DNA of 64,000 nucleotides. Source: Nostoc sp. 'Peltigera membranacea cyanobiont' N6 (GTDB lineage Bacteria; Cyanobacteriota; Cyanobacteriia; Cyanobacteriales; Nostocaceae). Position numbers and translations under genes: made by a program. The stretch is from positions 2,294,001-2,358,000 of the forward strand of contig NZ_CP026681.1 of NCBI RefSeq assembly GCF_002949735.1, read 5' to 3'. The notes beneath the pieces are model-generated. The model saw only the letters and a list, made by a program, of their open reading frames with translations. It was not told where the DNA came from and did no database searches. Positions 55,282-62,376 of the stretch are shown here, in pieces. Position 1 is the stretch's first letter; each line of letters opens with the position of its first letter.

Positions 55282-55974
55282 TCATGCAGCTTGCGGATGT
55301 AAGTACACATACATTTGAGGATGTGTAAGTTTTAACCAATCCAACCATTTGAGCGTTGCACCTGGGTGTTGTTGGTCATAGCGAGTGCTGAAAGAAGCGA
55401 TCGCTTTGTCTTTACCAACTTCATCCATGCGATCTAGAAGTTCGCTGAATGTGGCTTTATGCCAATCAAGAGAACGATTTGAGTAGTAACCGATGGGTTG
55501 GTCGTTGGCTTTTGATTGTTCAGTTTGCGGTGTAGATGATTCAAGAACTCTTGACCAATAAACCAGCAGTTCTTCTAAACCAGCTTTACTCACCTCCAAA
55601 TTGCTGATTGATTTGATCACAGTGGGGACTTTTTGCTGCCAATTAACCTTGTCCCACTCGGCTCTCTCCTTGGCGATTAACTCCACCAAACGGCGATCGC
55701 AAGTTTGGTAAATGTTGTCTCTGCAAGAAGTACGCCAGGGGAAACGCCAAGAACGGAGCTTGATTTCATTTCTGTAAACTGCGGGTAAAGGCTCAGATGC
55801 CAAGATGCCGGGGTCAAGCAAGATGTGATTGAGCAAATCATCAATCGACTGAAATTTTGGTTTGCTTGGTTTCTTGTTTGCTTGTTCGTTTTTTTTATCG
55901 AACAACCCCGCCGCAATAGTTGGTCTACATGAGGGAATGTCTGTTTGATGCAAAGACCCGGAATTTTTTAACAA
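55282..55974 (-). CDS. hypothetical replication-module protein
   Basis: This 230-aa basic protein has helices such as QSIDDLLNHILLDPGILASE, a Trp/Arg-rich centre (RSWRFPWRTSCRDNIYQTCD) and a C-terminal TLKWLDWLKLTHPQM. No family is recognised. Its start overlaps the end of the upstream gene by 7 bp and the DnaB gene lies downstream, so a helicase-loading or accessory replication role is guessed from position only. Confidence 0.6.
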   Translation of the reverse strand: MLKNSGSLHQTDIPSCRPTIAAGLFDKKNEQANKKPSKPKFQSIDDLLNHILLDPGILASEPLPAVYRNEIKLRSWRFPWRTSCRDNIYQTCDRRLVELIAKERAEWDKVNWQQKVPTVIKSISNLEVSKAGLEELLVYWSRVLESSTPQTEQSKANDQPIGYYSNRSLDWHKATFSELLDRMDEVGKDKAIASFSTRYDQQHPGATLKWLDWLKLTHPQMYVYLHPQAA

Positions 55975-56783
55975 CGAAGTGGGTTGTTGTGGGGTTGTTG
56001 TGGGGTTGGTTTTTCTGGGGTTGGTTCTTCTAAGCTTGGTTTTTTTGAAGTTGGTTCTTCAAGTTCAACTTCTTTCGTTGTTAAATCAAGTTCTTCTTTT
56101 TCACACACACTTTCTTGGGTGGGGGGCGCGGGTGGCGAAGCCAGGGGCGCATTGTGTGTAATCTCTGAAGTAATCTTTGAAGTAATCTCTGTATCTATTA
56201 GATCATCTTGACAAAATGTTAATTTTAAATTTGACATTTTGTTAAGTTCTAACTCACCATTTTGTAAACTTGGACTTTGACATTTTGTTAAATTACCATT
56301 TTGTAAACTTGGACTTTGACATTTTGTTAAATTACCATTTTGGTCAGAACGGGCAAATGTTGTCTTAATCCGCTCAGGAGCATTAGGAGGAGCTTGTACA
56401 ACAGCTTGTAGTTCATTCAGGAAGTTTTCCCAGTCAATACGGATGTGTTTAATGGGGCTATTTCCAAATTTATAAGTTGCAGTTTTAATCAGATTTTTGG
56501 ACTGCAAAAGCTTAGTAGCTAAATCAAACTGTCTGGGTGTAATTCTGCACTCCTTCCACCAATCATCACGCTTTTTAGCCAGCCACTTGTACCCATCACG
56601 TTCAATTTTGAGTCGGGATTGCCCTTCATGATCCGGTAAATGCCAGTAGATGATCTGACTAAGTAAAATTCCAGCGATTAAGTCACCACCAGCCACGTCT
56701 ACATAACAACGTTTGACTTCTATCGTGTCCCTAGAACGCGATTCCCAGGCTAGAAAACTGTTTTGATCAGAGAGCCAATTCAT
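55968..56783 (-). CDS. replication initiator-like hypothetical protein with C-terminal repeats
   Basis: The start at 56783 has an ideal ribosome site (GGAGGTC) and is preferred to 56906, which lies in a hairpin. The roughly 271-aa protein has a winged-helix-like N-terminal half: GDLIAGILLSQIIYWHL, RDGYKWLAKKRDDWWKECRI and TPRQFDLATKLLQSKNLI, as in phage and plasmid replication proteins. A 13-residue unit (NGNLTKCQSPSLQ) is then repeated, followed by a Glu/Pro-rich tail. It is translationally coupled to the next gene. An initiator or regulator role is inferred. Confidence 0.65.
   Translation of the reverse strand: MNWLSDQNSFLAWESRSRDTIEVKRCYVDVAGGDLIAGILLSQIIYWHLPDHEGQSRLKIERDGYKWLAKKRDDWWKECRITPRQFDLATKLLQSKNLIKTATYKFGNSPIKHIRIDWENFLNELQAVVQAPPNAPERIKTTFARSDQNGNLTKCQSPSLQNGNLTKCQSPSLQNGELELNKMSNLKLTFCQDDLIDTEITSKITSEITHNAPLASPPAPPTQESVCEKEELDLTTKEVELEEPTSKKPSLEEPTPEKPTPQQPHNNPLRC
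56256..56345. repeat. 39-bp in-frame tandem repeat
   Basis: Units start at 56256, 56295 and 56334 (partial), each beginning ACCATTTTGT. Two complete units are nearly identical and encode a 13-residue repeat in the replication-type protein. The unit length, divisible by three, keeps the frame. Confidence 0.85.
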
Positions 56784-56865
56784 CTTTCTAGACCTCCAAA
56801 AATCATGTTTTCTGCTAAAATCATGGTTATAATCTCCATTCCTCAAAAATTGTGAGTTTATTCTT

Positions 56866-56895
56866 CCCCCGCACTGCGCTACAGGCGGGGGTTTT
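56866..56895. terminator. GC-rich hairpin after the Gp37/Gp68 gene
   Basis: CCCCCGC and GCGGGGG pair around a 12-nt loop. TTTT follows on the plus strand. It lies 8 bp beyond the minus-strand stop codon at 56903, so a bidirectional or plus-strand terminator is possible. Confidence 0.6.
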
Positions 56896-56902
56896 GCTTT
56901 AT

Positions 56903-57709
56903 TCACGCATCAAACGGAAATTGTCTAACTTGCAGATGAAGAGGAAACTCTTCAATTTTTCCCCCTTTCTTGTCGCGGGTTTTGAATCGCTGTCCCCGAA
57001 ATATTGCATTCGCCCCCAACTGTTTCACAAATACGGGTGTTTTCGATTGTTGGCATTGTTGGACAATTGAATTAATCCATTCCATGTGGCATGGTCTGGA
57101 ATTTGGGCCAGACTCACCACCGACAATTACTAACTGAACATTATTCAAATAGTGAGTGATATCACCCAAATCTTCTAGTAATGGTTCAACTGACCAGAAG
57201 CGGATTAAAGCCGGAATTTGAGCAAGAAATTGACTACGTTCTTCTAAAGTGCGGCGATTCTCAATCGAAGTTCCTGACCAAATATTTAAAGGCAATTTGT
57301 CTAGTCCATGACAGGAGAGCCATTCATCCATAGATGACAGCATAATTTCTGGGCGTTTGGTGAGAATCTGAAATATTTGATTGGGAGCAACGAACATTCC
57401 GTCCAGCATTTCATGTTGCCAAAAACGCGGAACCCACTCACCAAAAACATCAGTCATTGAAGAAACGAAATGCTTTTTAGGTTTTCTTTGGAATCCCCAT
57501 TTCCGAATAGCTTCTGTATCTAACACTAGTTCGGGTGGTTGTCCAGAGTAGGGTTGCTTGTTTCCGCCAAAGAAAGAGTTTTGATTCAGCTTTTCGCTAT
57601 AGCAATTTTTACACCCCTCTGAGATTTTTTGACACCACCAACCGCCAACTTTTGCACGGATGATATTATCTGTTAAGTCTGTCCATTCTATGTTTGTTGG
57701 CATAAACAC
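56903..57709 (-). CDS. phage Gp37/Gp68 family protein (DUF5131)
   Basis: This 268-aa protein has the family pattern: NIEWTDLTDNI near the start, then KISEGCKNCYSEKL, a Cys cluster in the style of a radical-SAM-related family, then HFVSSMTDVFGEWVP, IFQILTKRPE, WSGTSIENRR and VGGESGPNSRPC. Such genes are common on phages and genomic islands. The biochemical function is unknown but DNA-modification roles have been suggested for relatives. It is well preserved. Confidence 0.87.
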   Translation of the reverse strand: MFMPTNIEWTDLTDNIIRAKVGGWWCQKISEGCKNCYSEKLNQNSFFGGNKQPYSGQPPELVLDTEAIRKWGFQRKPKKHFVSSMTDVFGEWVPRFWQHEMLDGMFVAPNQIFQILTKRPEIMLSSMDEWLSCHGLDKLPLNIWSGTSIENRRTLEERSQFLAQIPALIRFWSVEPLLEDLGDITHYLNNVQLVIVGGESGPNSRPCHMEWINSIVQQCQQSKTPVFVKQLGANAIFRGQRFKTRDKKGGKIEEFPLHLQVRQFPFDA

Positions 57710-57743
57710 CTCTAAAATTTGAAATTAGACAATACATTTGAAA

Positions 57744-58703
57744 ATGGCTAATAAAACACCTCTTACTGAATACGATTCTCCTTGGAAGCAAATACTACAG
57801 TTGTATTTTCAAGACTTCATGTTGTTCTTTTTTCCCCAAGCACACAGTGAAATTGATTGGAGTCGTGGTTTTGAGTTTCTAGATCAGGAGCTACAGCAAG
57901 TAGTCCGTGATGCGGAATTAGGAAAGCGACTGATCGATAAATTGGTGAAAATTTACCGTATCGGGGGTGAAGAATCTTGGCTATTGATCCATGTCGAAGT
58001 CCAAAGCCAGGAAGAAAGCGATTTCCCGAAACGTATGTTTGTATACAACTATCGGATTTTTGACCGTTATAATCGCTCTGTTGCATCATGTGCGGTACTG
58101 GGAGATGACAACATCGACTGGCGACCAAATCAATTTGGTTATGAATTGTTTGGCTGTACAGTTGATTTTCAGTTTCCTGTGATCAAGCTGCTAGACTATC
58201 AGCAAAGGTTGTCGGAGCTAGAAGCCAGTCGTAACCCCTTTGCTACGGTGGTAATGGCTCACTTGGCAGCAGTGCAAACCCGCAGTAATAGATCGCAAAG
58301 GAAACAATCAAAACTGGCTTTAGTACGTCGGCTATACGAGCAGGGGTTTGAACGTGAGGCTGTTGTTAACCTTTTGGCTTTTATTGACTGGATGTTGACG
58401 CTACCATTAGATTTAGAGCGAGAATTTCAACGGGAAGTAGAACAATTAGAGGCAGAACAACGTATGCAGTACGTGACATCATTTGAGCGAATTGCCCGAA
58501 TGGAAGAATTGGTAGAAGCAATAAAATTAGGCTTGGAACTCAAGTTTGGCCCTGAAGCATTAAACCTAGTGCCAGAAATTTCATCGTTGGAAGACGTTGA
58601 ACTATTAAGAGCAGTGAGAAATGGGATAAAAACAGCAACTACAGTTGATGAATTGCGTCAAATATACCAGTCCTCTACAACTGACAATCTGCCAGAAAAT
58701 TAG
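57744..58703 (+). CDS. Rpn-type PD-(D/E)XK nuclease-like protein
   Basis: The roughly 319-aa protein resembles the Rpn/transposase_31-like families frequent in cyanobacteria: TEYDSPWKQILQLYFQDFML, IHVEVQSQEESDFPKRMFVY (the conserved Glu/Gln core) and a C-terminal helical part (LKFGPEALNLVPEISSLEDV) like DUF4351. It is predicted to be a nuclease that promotes recombination. It is the only plus-strand gene within the minus-strand phage-like module, so it may be a later insertion. The ATG at 57744 is preferred over 57738. Confidence 0.85.
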   Translation: MANKTPLTEYDSPWKQILQLYFQDFMLFFFPQAHSEIDWSRGFEFLDQELQQVVRDAELGKRLIDKLVKIYRIGGEESWLLIHVEVQSQEESDFPKRMFVYNYRIFDRYNRSVASCAVLGDDNIDWRPNQFGYELFGCTVDFQFPVIKLLDYQQRLSELEASRNPFATVVMAHLAAVQTRSNRSQRKQSKLALVRRLYEQGFEREAVVNLLAFIDWMLTLPLDLEREFQREVEQLEAEQRMQYVTSFERIARMEELVEAIKLGLELKFGPEALNLVPEISSLEDVELLRAVRNGIKTATTVDELRQIYQSSTTDNLPEN

Positions 58704-58747
58704 CATTGAAGAATTTAATATTTAGTTTTCTAGGTTCAGTACACTTT

Positions 58748-58778
58748 AAGTGCTTAAATTAGCTCTAATTAAGCACTT
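58748..58778. terminator. bidirectional terminator between convergent genes
   Basis: AAGTGCTTAA and TTAAGCACTT are perfect 10-bp arms with an 11-nt loop, located between the plus-strand nuclease-like gene and the minus-strand methyltransferase. The right arm includes the methyltransferase stop codon. Confidence 0.65.
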
Positions 58779-59374
58779 AACGAAGTATCTCCATCACGTT
58801 CCTCAACAGGCTGATCAAACTTCAGAGCCTCATCACCCCAACAATCCCAGCCAACTCTAGACTCGCGTGCGAACATCTCCAGTTTGGTCATATCAGGACA
58901 CAGCTTTTCTACAAGTTCAAAAAACTGTTCGGGCTTACGTGAATGCTCACGCCTGGGAGAGTGCAGGATGCTTGACTGGTTTGTGAGTGTCCGTCCAGCA
59001 AAAGCTTTCACATTCCCACGAACAGCCAAAGCGCAATGTTCAGTCGAATTCCGCAACCAATGACCGACACCTAGATGTGTTTTAGTGTTATCCTTGGTAA
59101 CTTTTTCCCAAGTCAGGATGGTTTTGAGTTCAAATCCCCATGTTTCTAAGCAGTGTGCGGCTTCGATCATGTGGTTGTTCGTGAACCATAGCCAGAGGAT
59201 ACAGCCATTGCTCCCGCATAATTCGGGAATGGGCAGAGCCAGAATTTCCTCAGTCCGCATTGGTTGATAGGGGATGCGGTTGCGGTGAGTTTTGTCTTTA
59301 GAACGAAGTCTGTAGAACCAGGGAGGATCTATAACAATGCACTGGTAATGGCCTTGTAGAGTTGTGAGTCTCAT
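58769..59374 (-). CDS. MT-A70 family adenine methyltransferase
   Basis: This 201-aa protein has the DPPW catalytic motif (CIVIDPPWFYRLRS, about 13-26) and the usual following segments (MRTEEILALPIPELC, GCILWLWFTNNHMIEAAHCL, WGFELKTILTWEK). It should methylate adenine at N6 in DNA. As an orphan without an adjacent nuclease it probably protects element DNA or controls expression. Its start overlaps the stop of the 67-aa gene by 4 bp (ATGA), so they are coupled. Confidence 0.9.
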   Translation of the reverse strand: MRLTTLQGHYQCIVIDPPWFYRLRSKDKTHRNRIPYQPMRTEEILALPIPELCGSNGCILWLWFTNNHMIEAAHCLETWGFELKTILTWEKVTKDNTKTHLGVGHWLRNSTEHCALAVRGNVKAFAGRTLTNQSSILHSPRREHSRKPEQFFELVEKLCPDMTKLEMFARESRVGWDCWGDEALKFDQPVEERDGDTSLSA

Positions 59375-59574
59375 ACTGCCTCCTGCGGTTGTTGAACAAT
59401 CGTTGCACTGATGGATTCAAAATCAACCTGAAATATGTTTAAATCAGGAGTCATTTCGCCATTGTTATAAAGTCCAACAATGTGCTGTCTGATTGCATCT
59501 TCTGTGAGTCCATCAGGAATGTGAATGTGGGCTTCACTAATAGTTTTTTCTACTACTTGAACTACGACTTTCAT
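59371..59574 (-). CDS. small hypothetical protein coupled to MT-A70
   Basis: This 67-aa acidic protein (MKVVVQVVEKTISEAHIHIP, then DGLTEDAIRQHIVGLYNNGE) is predicted to be a small alpha/beta domain. No family is recognised. The 4-bp overlap with the methyltransferase start and 8-bp gap to the upstream gene support one transcript. Confidence 0.6.
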   Translation of the reverse strand: MKVVVQVVEKTISEAHIHIPDGLTEDAIRQHIVGLYNNGEMTPDLNIFQVDFESISATIVQQPQEAV

Positions 59575-59582
59575 AGATACTC

Positions 59583-60032
59583 CTAAAACTCAATTCGGTT
59601 CAAAGTTTGTAATTGTGCAGCAAGTGTGCTGATAAAATCCTGTAGTTCTTCTGTTGCTTCTTGAGGGCTGATTGCTTTTTTAGAAACGTAAAGCTTTGTA
59701 TTCTCTAAATAAACTTCTACACGAGTCATATTTGTATGTGGCGAAGTCAATAGTGTTAAAGTAAATTTCTCATATTTGCAAAAGTAGTATTGACATTCTT
59801 CACTCAGAGATTGCCCTCGCTGCCATTTGATAATTTCTGTATCGTCATCGTTAGCAAGTTCAAATTCAACTTCTTCGATTGCAATGATAGCCATAGCCAC
59901 ACACGCTCTTTCTGCTGGATGCGTAGCTGATTGCATTCGATATGATTCGGGGACTACATAGCCTTGAATCGAGTAGAATTTCTTAGCTAGTTTTTCAATG
60001 AGTGCGTCTTTTTGAAAAATTCCAAGTTCCAT
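59583..60032 (-). CDS. hypothetical protein of the phage-like module
   Basis: The ATG at 60032 has a good ribosome site (AAGGAT) and is preferred to the upstream ATG at 60128, which lies in repetitive CAATGAC-type sequence. The roughly 149-aa product has helix-rich ends and a central beta part (YYFCKYEKFTLTLLTSPHTN, then MTRVEVYLENTKLYVSKK). No family is recognised. It lies between the antirepressor-like gene and the small coupled gene, all on the minus strand. Confidence 0.6.
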   Translation of the reverse strand: MELGIFQKDALIEKLAKKFYSIQGYVVPESYRMQSATHPAERACVAMAIIAIEEVEFELANDDDTEIIKWQRGQSLSEECQYYFCKYEKFTLTLLTSPHTNMTRVEVYLENTKLYVSKKAISPQEATEELQDFISTLAAQLQTLNRIEF

Positions 60033-60141
60033 ATCCTTTCCCCTCAAGGTAGAATTTGCCTTTGTTGTTAAAATCTTAATTTTTGATGATTCGGCGATCG
60101 CTCTGCTTGACCAATTACCAATGACCAATGACCGATGACCA

Positions 60142-61074
60142 TTAAGCAGTAACTACAGCTTTCTTACTAGCGAAAGCTCCCGCCTGCCTTAGCGCTGCAC
60201 TAGGGCTAGGATGAGCGAAGAACTCTTCTATAGCTTTGGTCAGCCCAGCCGCAACAGCCGGATCGTGACAAGCGTAGACATAGATGGGCTGTTGTACACC
60301 ATTAACCAATCGCGTTTCTTGGCGATCGCCTAACTGTGGGTAAAATGTTCTCACCCATGTGCCCAAGTGTCCCCGATAGTGAGCGCCGCTCAGGGGGACT
60401 TTTTTACCAAGTTCGCTCTCAGCAAAATTCACCACGCCCATCCACTTTTCTTGTGTGCCGGTTAAGGACTGTCTGTTGTAGTCAGCTATCAGATTGGCGG
60501 CGAAGTCTTTGCAATTCTGTTCCATGTAAGGGTTGAGTCTGCCACCGGTGAGTTCGGCTAAAGTCTTCATTGCCTGTACAAAAGTATGTAGCCGTTGCTC
60601 GACTGGAGGGAGGGCTGGGATAGGTGAATGAGTTTGAGAGGGAACACTTTTAATGGCTGCAACTAAGTCTAAAATGATGGTTCTAACTTGTGCTGCGATT
60701 GTGGATTGCTGTAACATCATTGCGATTCTTAACGCCCCAAGAGCCGAAAAAACTCTCGCCTGGGATGTTTTTGATGGTAGACAGAGCATCTGTCGAGCAT
60801 CCCTTAGCTCTTTACCTGTAAGGGTTTTAGTTTCTGTAGCTTGGAATTCTGAGTGATTAACTCTGTAGATTTCTTTGACTGCGGATTCTGTGACTGAAAA
60901 ATATTCTGCAATCATTCCAGTAGTCGCCCAACCATTACCCTCCCAGACAGCGAACACTATTGCTTTGGCTTTGCTTAGAACCATTTCTGCGCGTGAATCA
61001 TCAAGGTTAGAAAGTGCAGAAGTTCTCAATGAGGGAGACTCGATAAAAACATTTTGATTCAAAGGTAAATTCAT
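60142..61074 (-). CDS. antirepressor-like hypothetical protein
   Basis: This 310-aa protein has an N-terminal region (KAIVFAVWEGNGWATTGMIA, then EYFSVTESAVKEIYRVNHSE) that reads like a helix-turn-helix plus antirepressor domain, with a GKELRDARQML motif. The C-terminal part (GAHYRGHLGTWVRTFYPQLG) is found in some cyanobacterial island proteins. It is probably the first gene of the minus-strand module. A regulatory role in the element is inferred. Confidence 0.55.
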   Translation of the reverse strand: MNLPLNQNVFIESPSLRTSALSNLDDSRAEMVLSKAKAIVFAVWEGNGWATTGMIAEYFSVTESAVKEIYRVNHSEFQATETKTLTGKELRDARQMLCLPSKTSQARVFSALGALRIAMMLQQSTIAAQVRTIILDLVAAIKSVPSQTHSPIPALPPVEQRLHTFVQAMKTLAELTGGRLNPYMEQNCKDFAANLIADYNRQSLTGTQEKWMGVVNFAESELGKKVPLSGAHYRGHLGTWVRTFYPQLGDRQETRLVNGVQQPIYVYACHDPAVAAGLTKAIEEFFAHPSPSAALRQAGAFASKKAVVTA

Positions 61075-61263
61075 ATTGACTCCTAACTAAATTTCCAAAT
61101 TTTAGATATTGATTTCAACACCACTTCTTAAGTCATATTTCACCTCAGCGAAAGTTTCATTGATTAATGCTTTGTGTGTGATAATTAGAAATCTGTAGCG
61201 GGAGAAAAACTTCCGTGCGTTCATCTAAAGTAATGGCATTCCTTTAGGTGAACGCTTTTGTAT

Positions 61264-61412
61264 TAATCAGAAAGGTGTGAATTGGAGGGGGAAAGGGGAA
61301 AGGGTAAGGGGTAAAGGAAGGAGGAGAAAAGACTTTTCTCAATACAGTACAGAGCAAGTATTTTTAAATATGGATGTTCCCATTCCCCTTTAACCCTTCT
61401 CTTTTTTCCCTA
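61264..61412. repeat. purine/pyrimidine hairpin repeat
   Basis: GGGGGAAAGGGGAAAGGGTA units at 61267-61306 are followed after about 65 bp by CCCCTTTAACCCTTCTC-type units at 61385-61412. It is similar in kind to the repeat beside the paralogous cassette gene at 36.44 kb. Confidence 0.65.
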
Positions 61413-61439
61413 TTATTCACGGTCTAACTCCTTACTTCC

Positions 61440-61766
61440 TTAGCCATTGTTTGCATCCTTAGTTAATACACTTAACTGACGGTTGAGAATATTTATCTGC
61501 TGTTGGTAAAAGTCAATTTCAGCAGTGATTTGGTGGAATAATTCTTCTGGTGTGAGCGGTTGGATTTGCTCCTCTTGCAAGTACGATGTTTCGTTAGAGT
61601 TTTTGTTAGGCATCAGCACATAGCGCCAACCATCATCAAATTGTTCAGCCAACTCTGTACCCAAAGGATAGTAATAAAGTCCCAGGATGATGCCCTGTTG
61701 TGTACGCTGTTCCAAGTTAAAGCGAGGGTAGGGCCAGTGTTGAGGGATCGAGATTGTGGGTTGCAT
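61440..61766 (-). CDS. small cassette protein, intact copy
   Basis: This 108-aa protein is not recognised. It is predicted to have beta strands in the first half (GIILGLYYYPLGTELAEQF, DGWRYVLMPNKN) and a C-terminal coiled-coil-like helix (ELFHQITAEIDFYQQQINIL). The paralogue at 36539-36865 has a stop at the TGG codon of GWRY. Here the frame is intact. The upstream neighbour is the truncated 290-aa paralogue, keeping the same order as in the other cassette. Confidence 0.75.
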   Translation of the reverse strand: MQPTISIPQHWPYPRFNLEQRTQQGIILGLYYYPLGTELAEQFDDGWRYVLMPNKNSNETSYLQEEQIQPLTPEELFHQITAEIDFYQQQINILNRQLSVLTKDANNG

Positions 61767-61799
61767 AGATGAATAGGTGAATGAAGGGAAAATGAGAGA

Positions 61800-61935
61800 A
61801 GAATTCAGGAATCAGAATTCAGAAGTCAGAATTCCGGGAAGAGGTGGGAAAAAGAGGAGAAAGGAAGGCAGATTTTATTAATTTCTGCACCCTGCTCTTT
61901 GTTTTTTTACTGACTCCTGACTCCTGGATTCTGAC
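61800..61935. repeat. inverted tandem repeat of GAATTCAG/TCCTGAC units
   Basis: The first arm (GAATTCAGGAATCAGAATTC and more, 61801-61836) and second arm (CTGACTCCTGACTCCTGGAT, 61909-61930) are complementary, with a purine-rich spacer. It lies between the two cassette genes. Confidence 0.7.
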
Positions 61936-61942
61936 TACTGAA

Positions 61943-62376
61943 TTACGCTGTGACTAACTCCGTTCTCTCCAGCAGCCGTTGCAATTTATTGCCAGTTAGC
62001 TGTTCTAACGGCTGATCTAAAAAATATTCATCAAAAATGGATTTGCCATCGGTAGACACGTCCACCATCGACAATGAGCGCACAGCATCAAGCACCGAGT
62101 TAGAATACTGCTGCTGGACTGAATAACGCCTCTTCACCCACCAGTTACCGTCAGTACATCCGACTTGCCCCAGCTTCATGCCGTTGTTGTAAATGCCATC
62201 ATCGAGAATTTCAAACCCGTAATTCTGGCACTCGTTGAAGATATGCGCCATGATTCGGTTTTCGGTCATGGGGGGTGTTGCTTTTTTCTCCTGCACAGGT
62301 AATGAACCGTCTTTATAGTGAGTGCAGATGAAGCGATCGCAACGCATTGGGGTATTGGCACGAAATAATTCTTTAT
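61943..62376 (-). pseudogene. 290-aa cassette gene paralogue, 5' half lost to IS insertion
   Basis: From DKELFRANTPMRCDRFICTH to LQRLLERTELVTA, the remaining 144 codons match residues about 129-290 of the protein at 35543 very closely. The N-terminal half is cut by the left end of the IS1634-type element at 62377; the ATG at 62395 is in the IS. The low-complexity insertion of the other copy is absent (VQEKKATPPMTEN). Whether the missing half lies beyond the element is outside the window. Confidence 0.88.

Noticed and set aside
56256..56345. Tandem repeats considered as a CRISPR array
   Set aside because: Units are contiguous without spacers and lie in frame in a gene.
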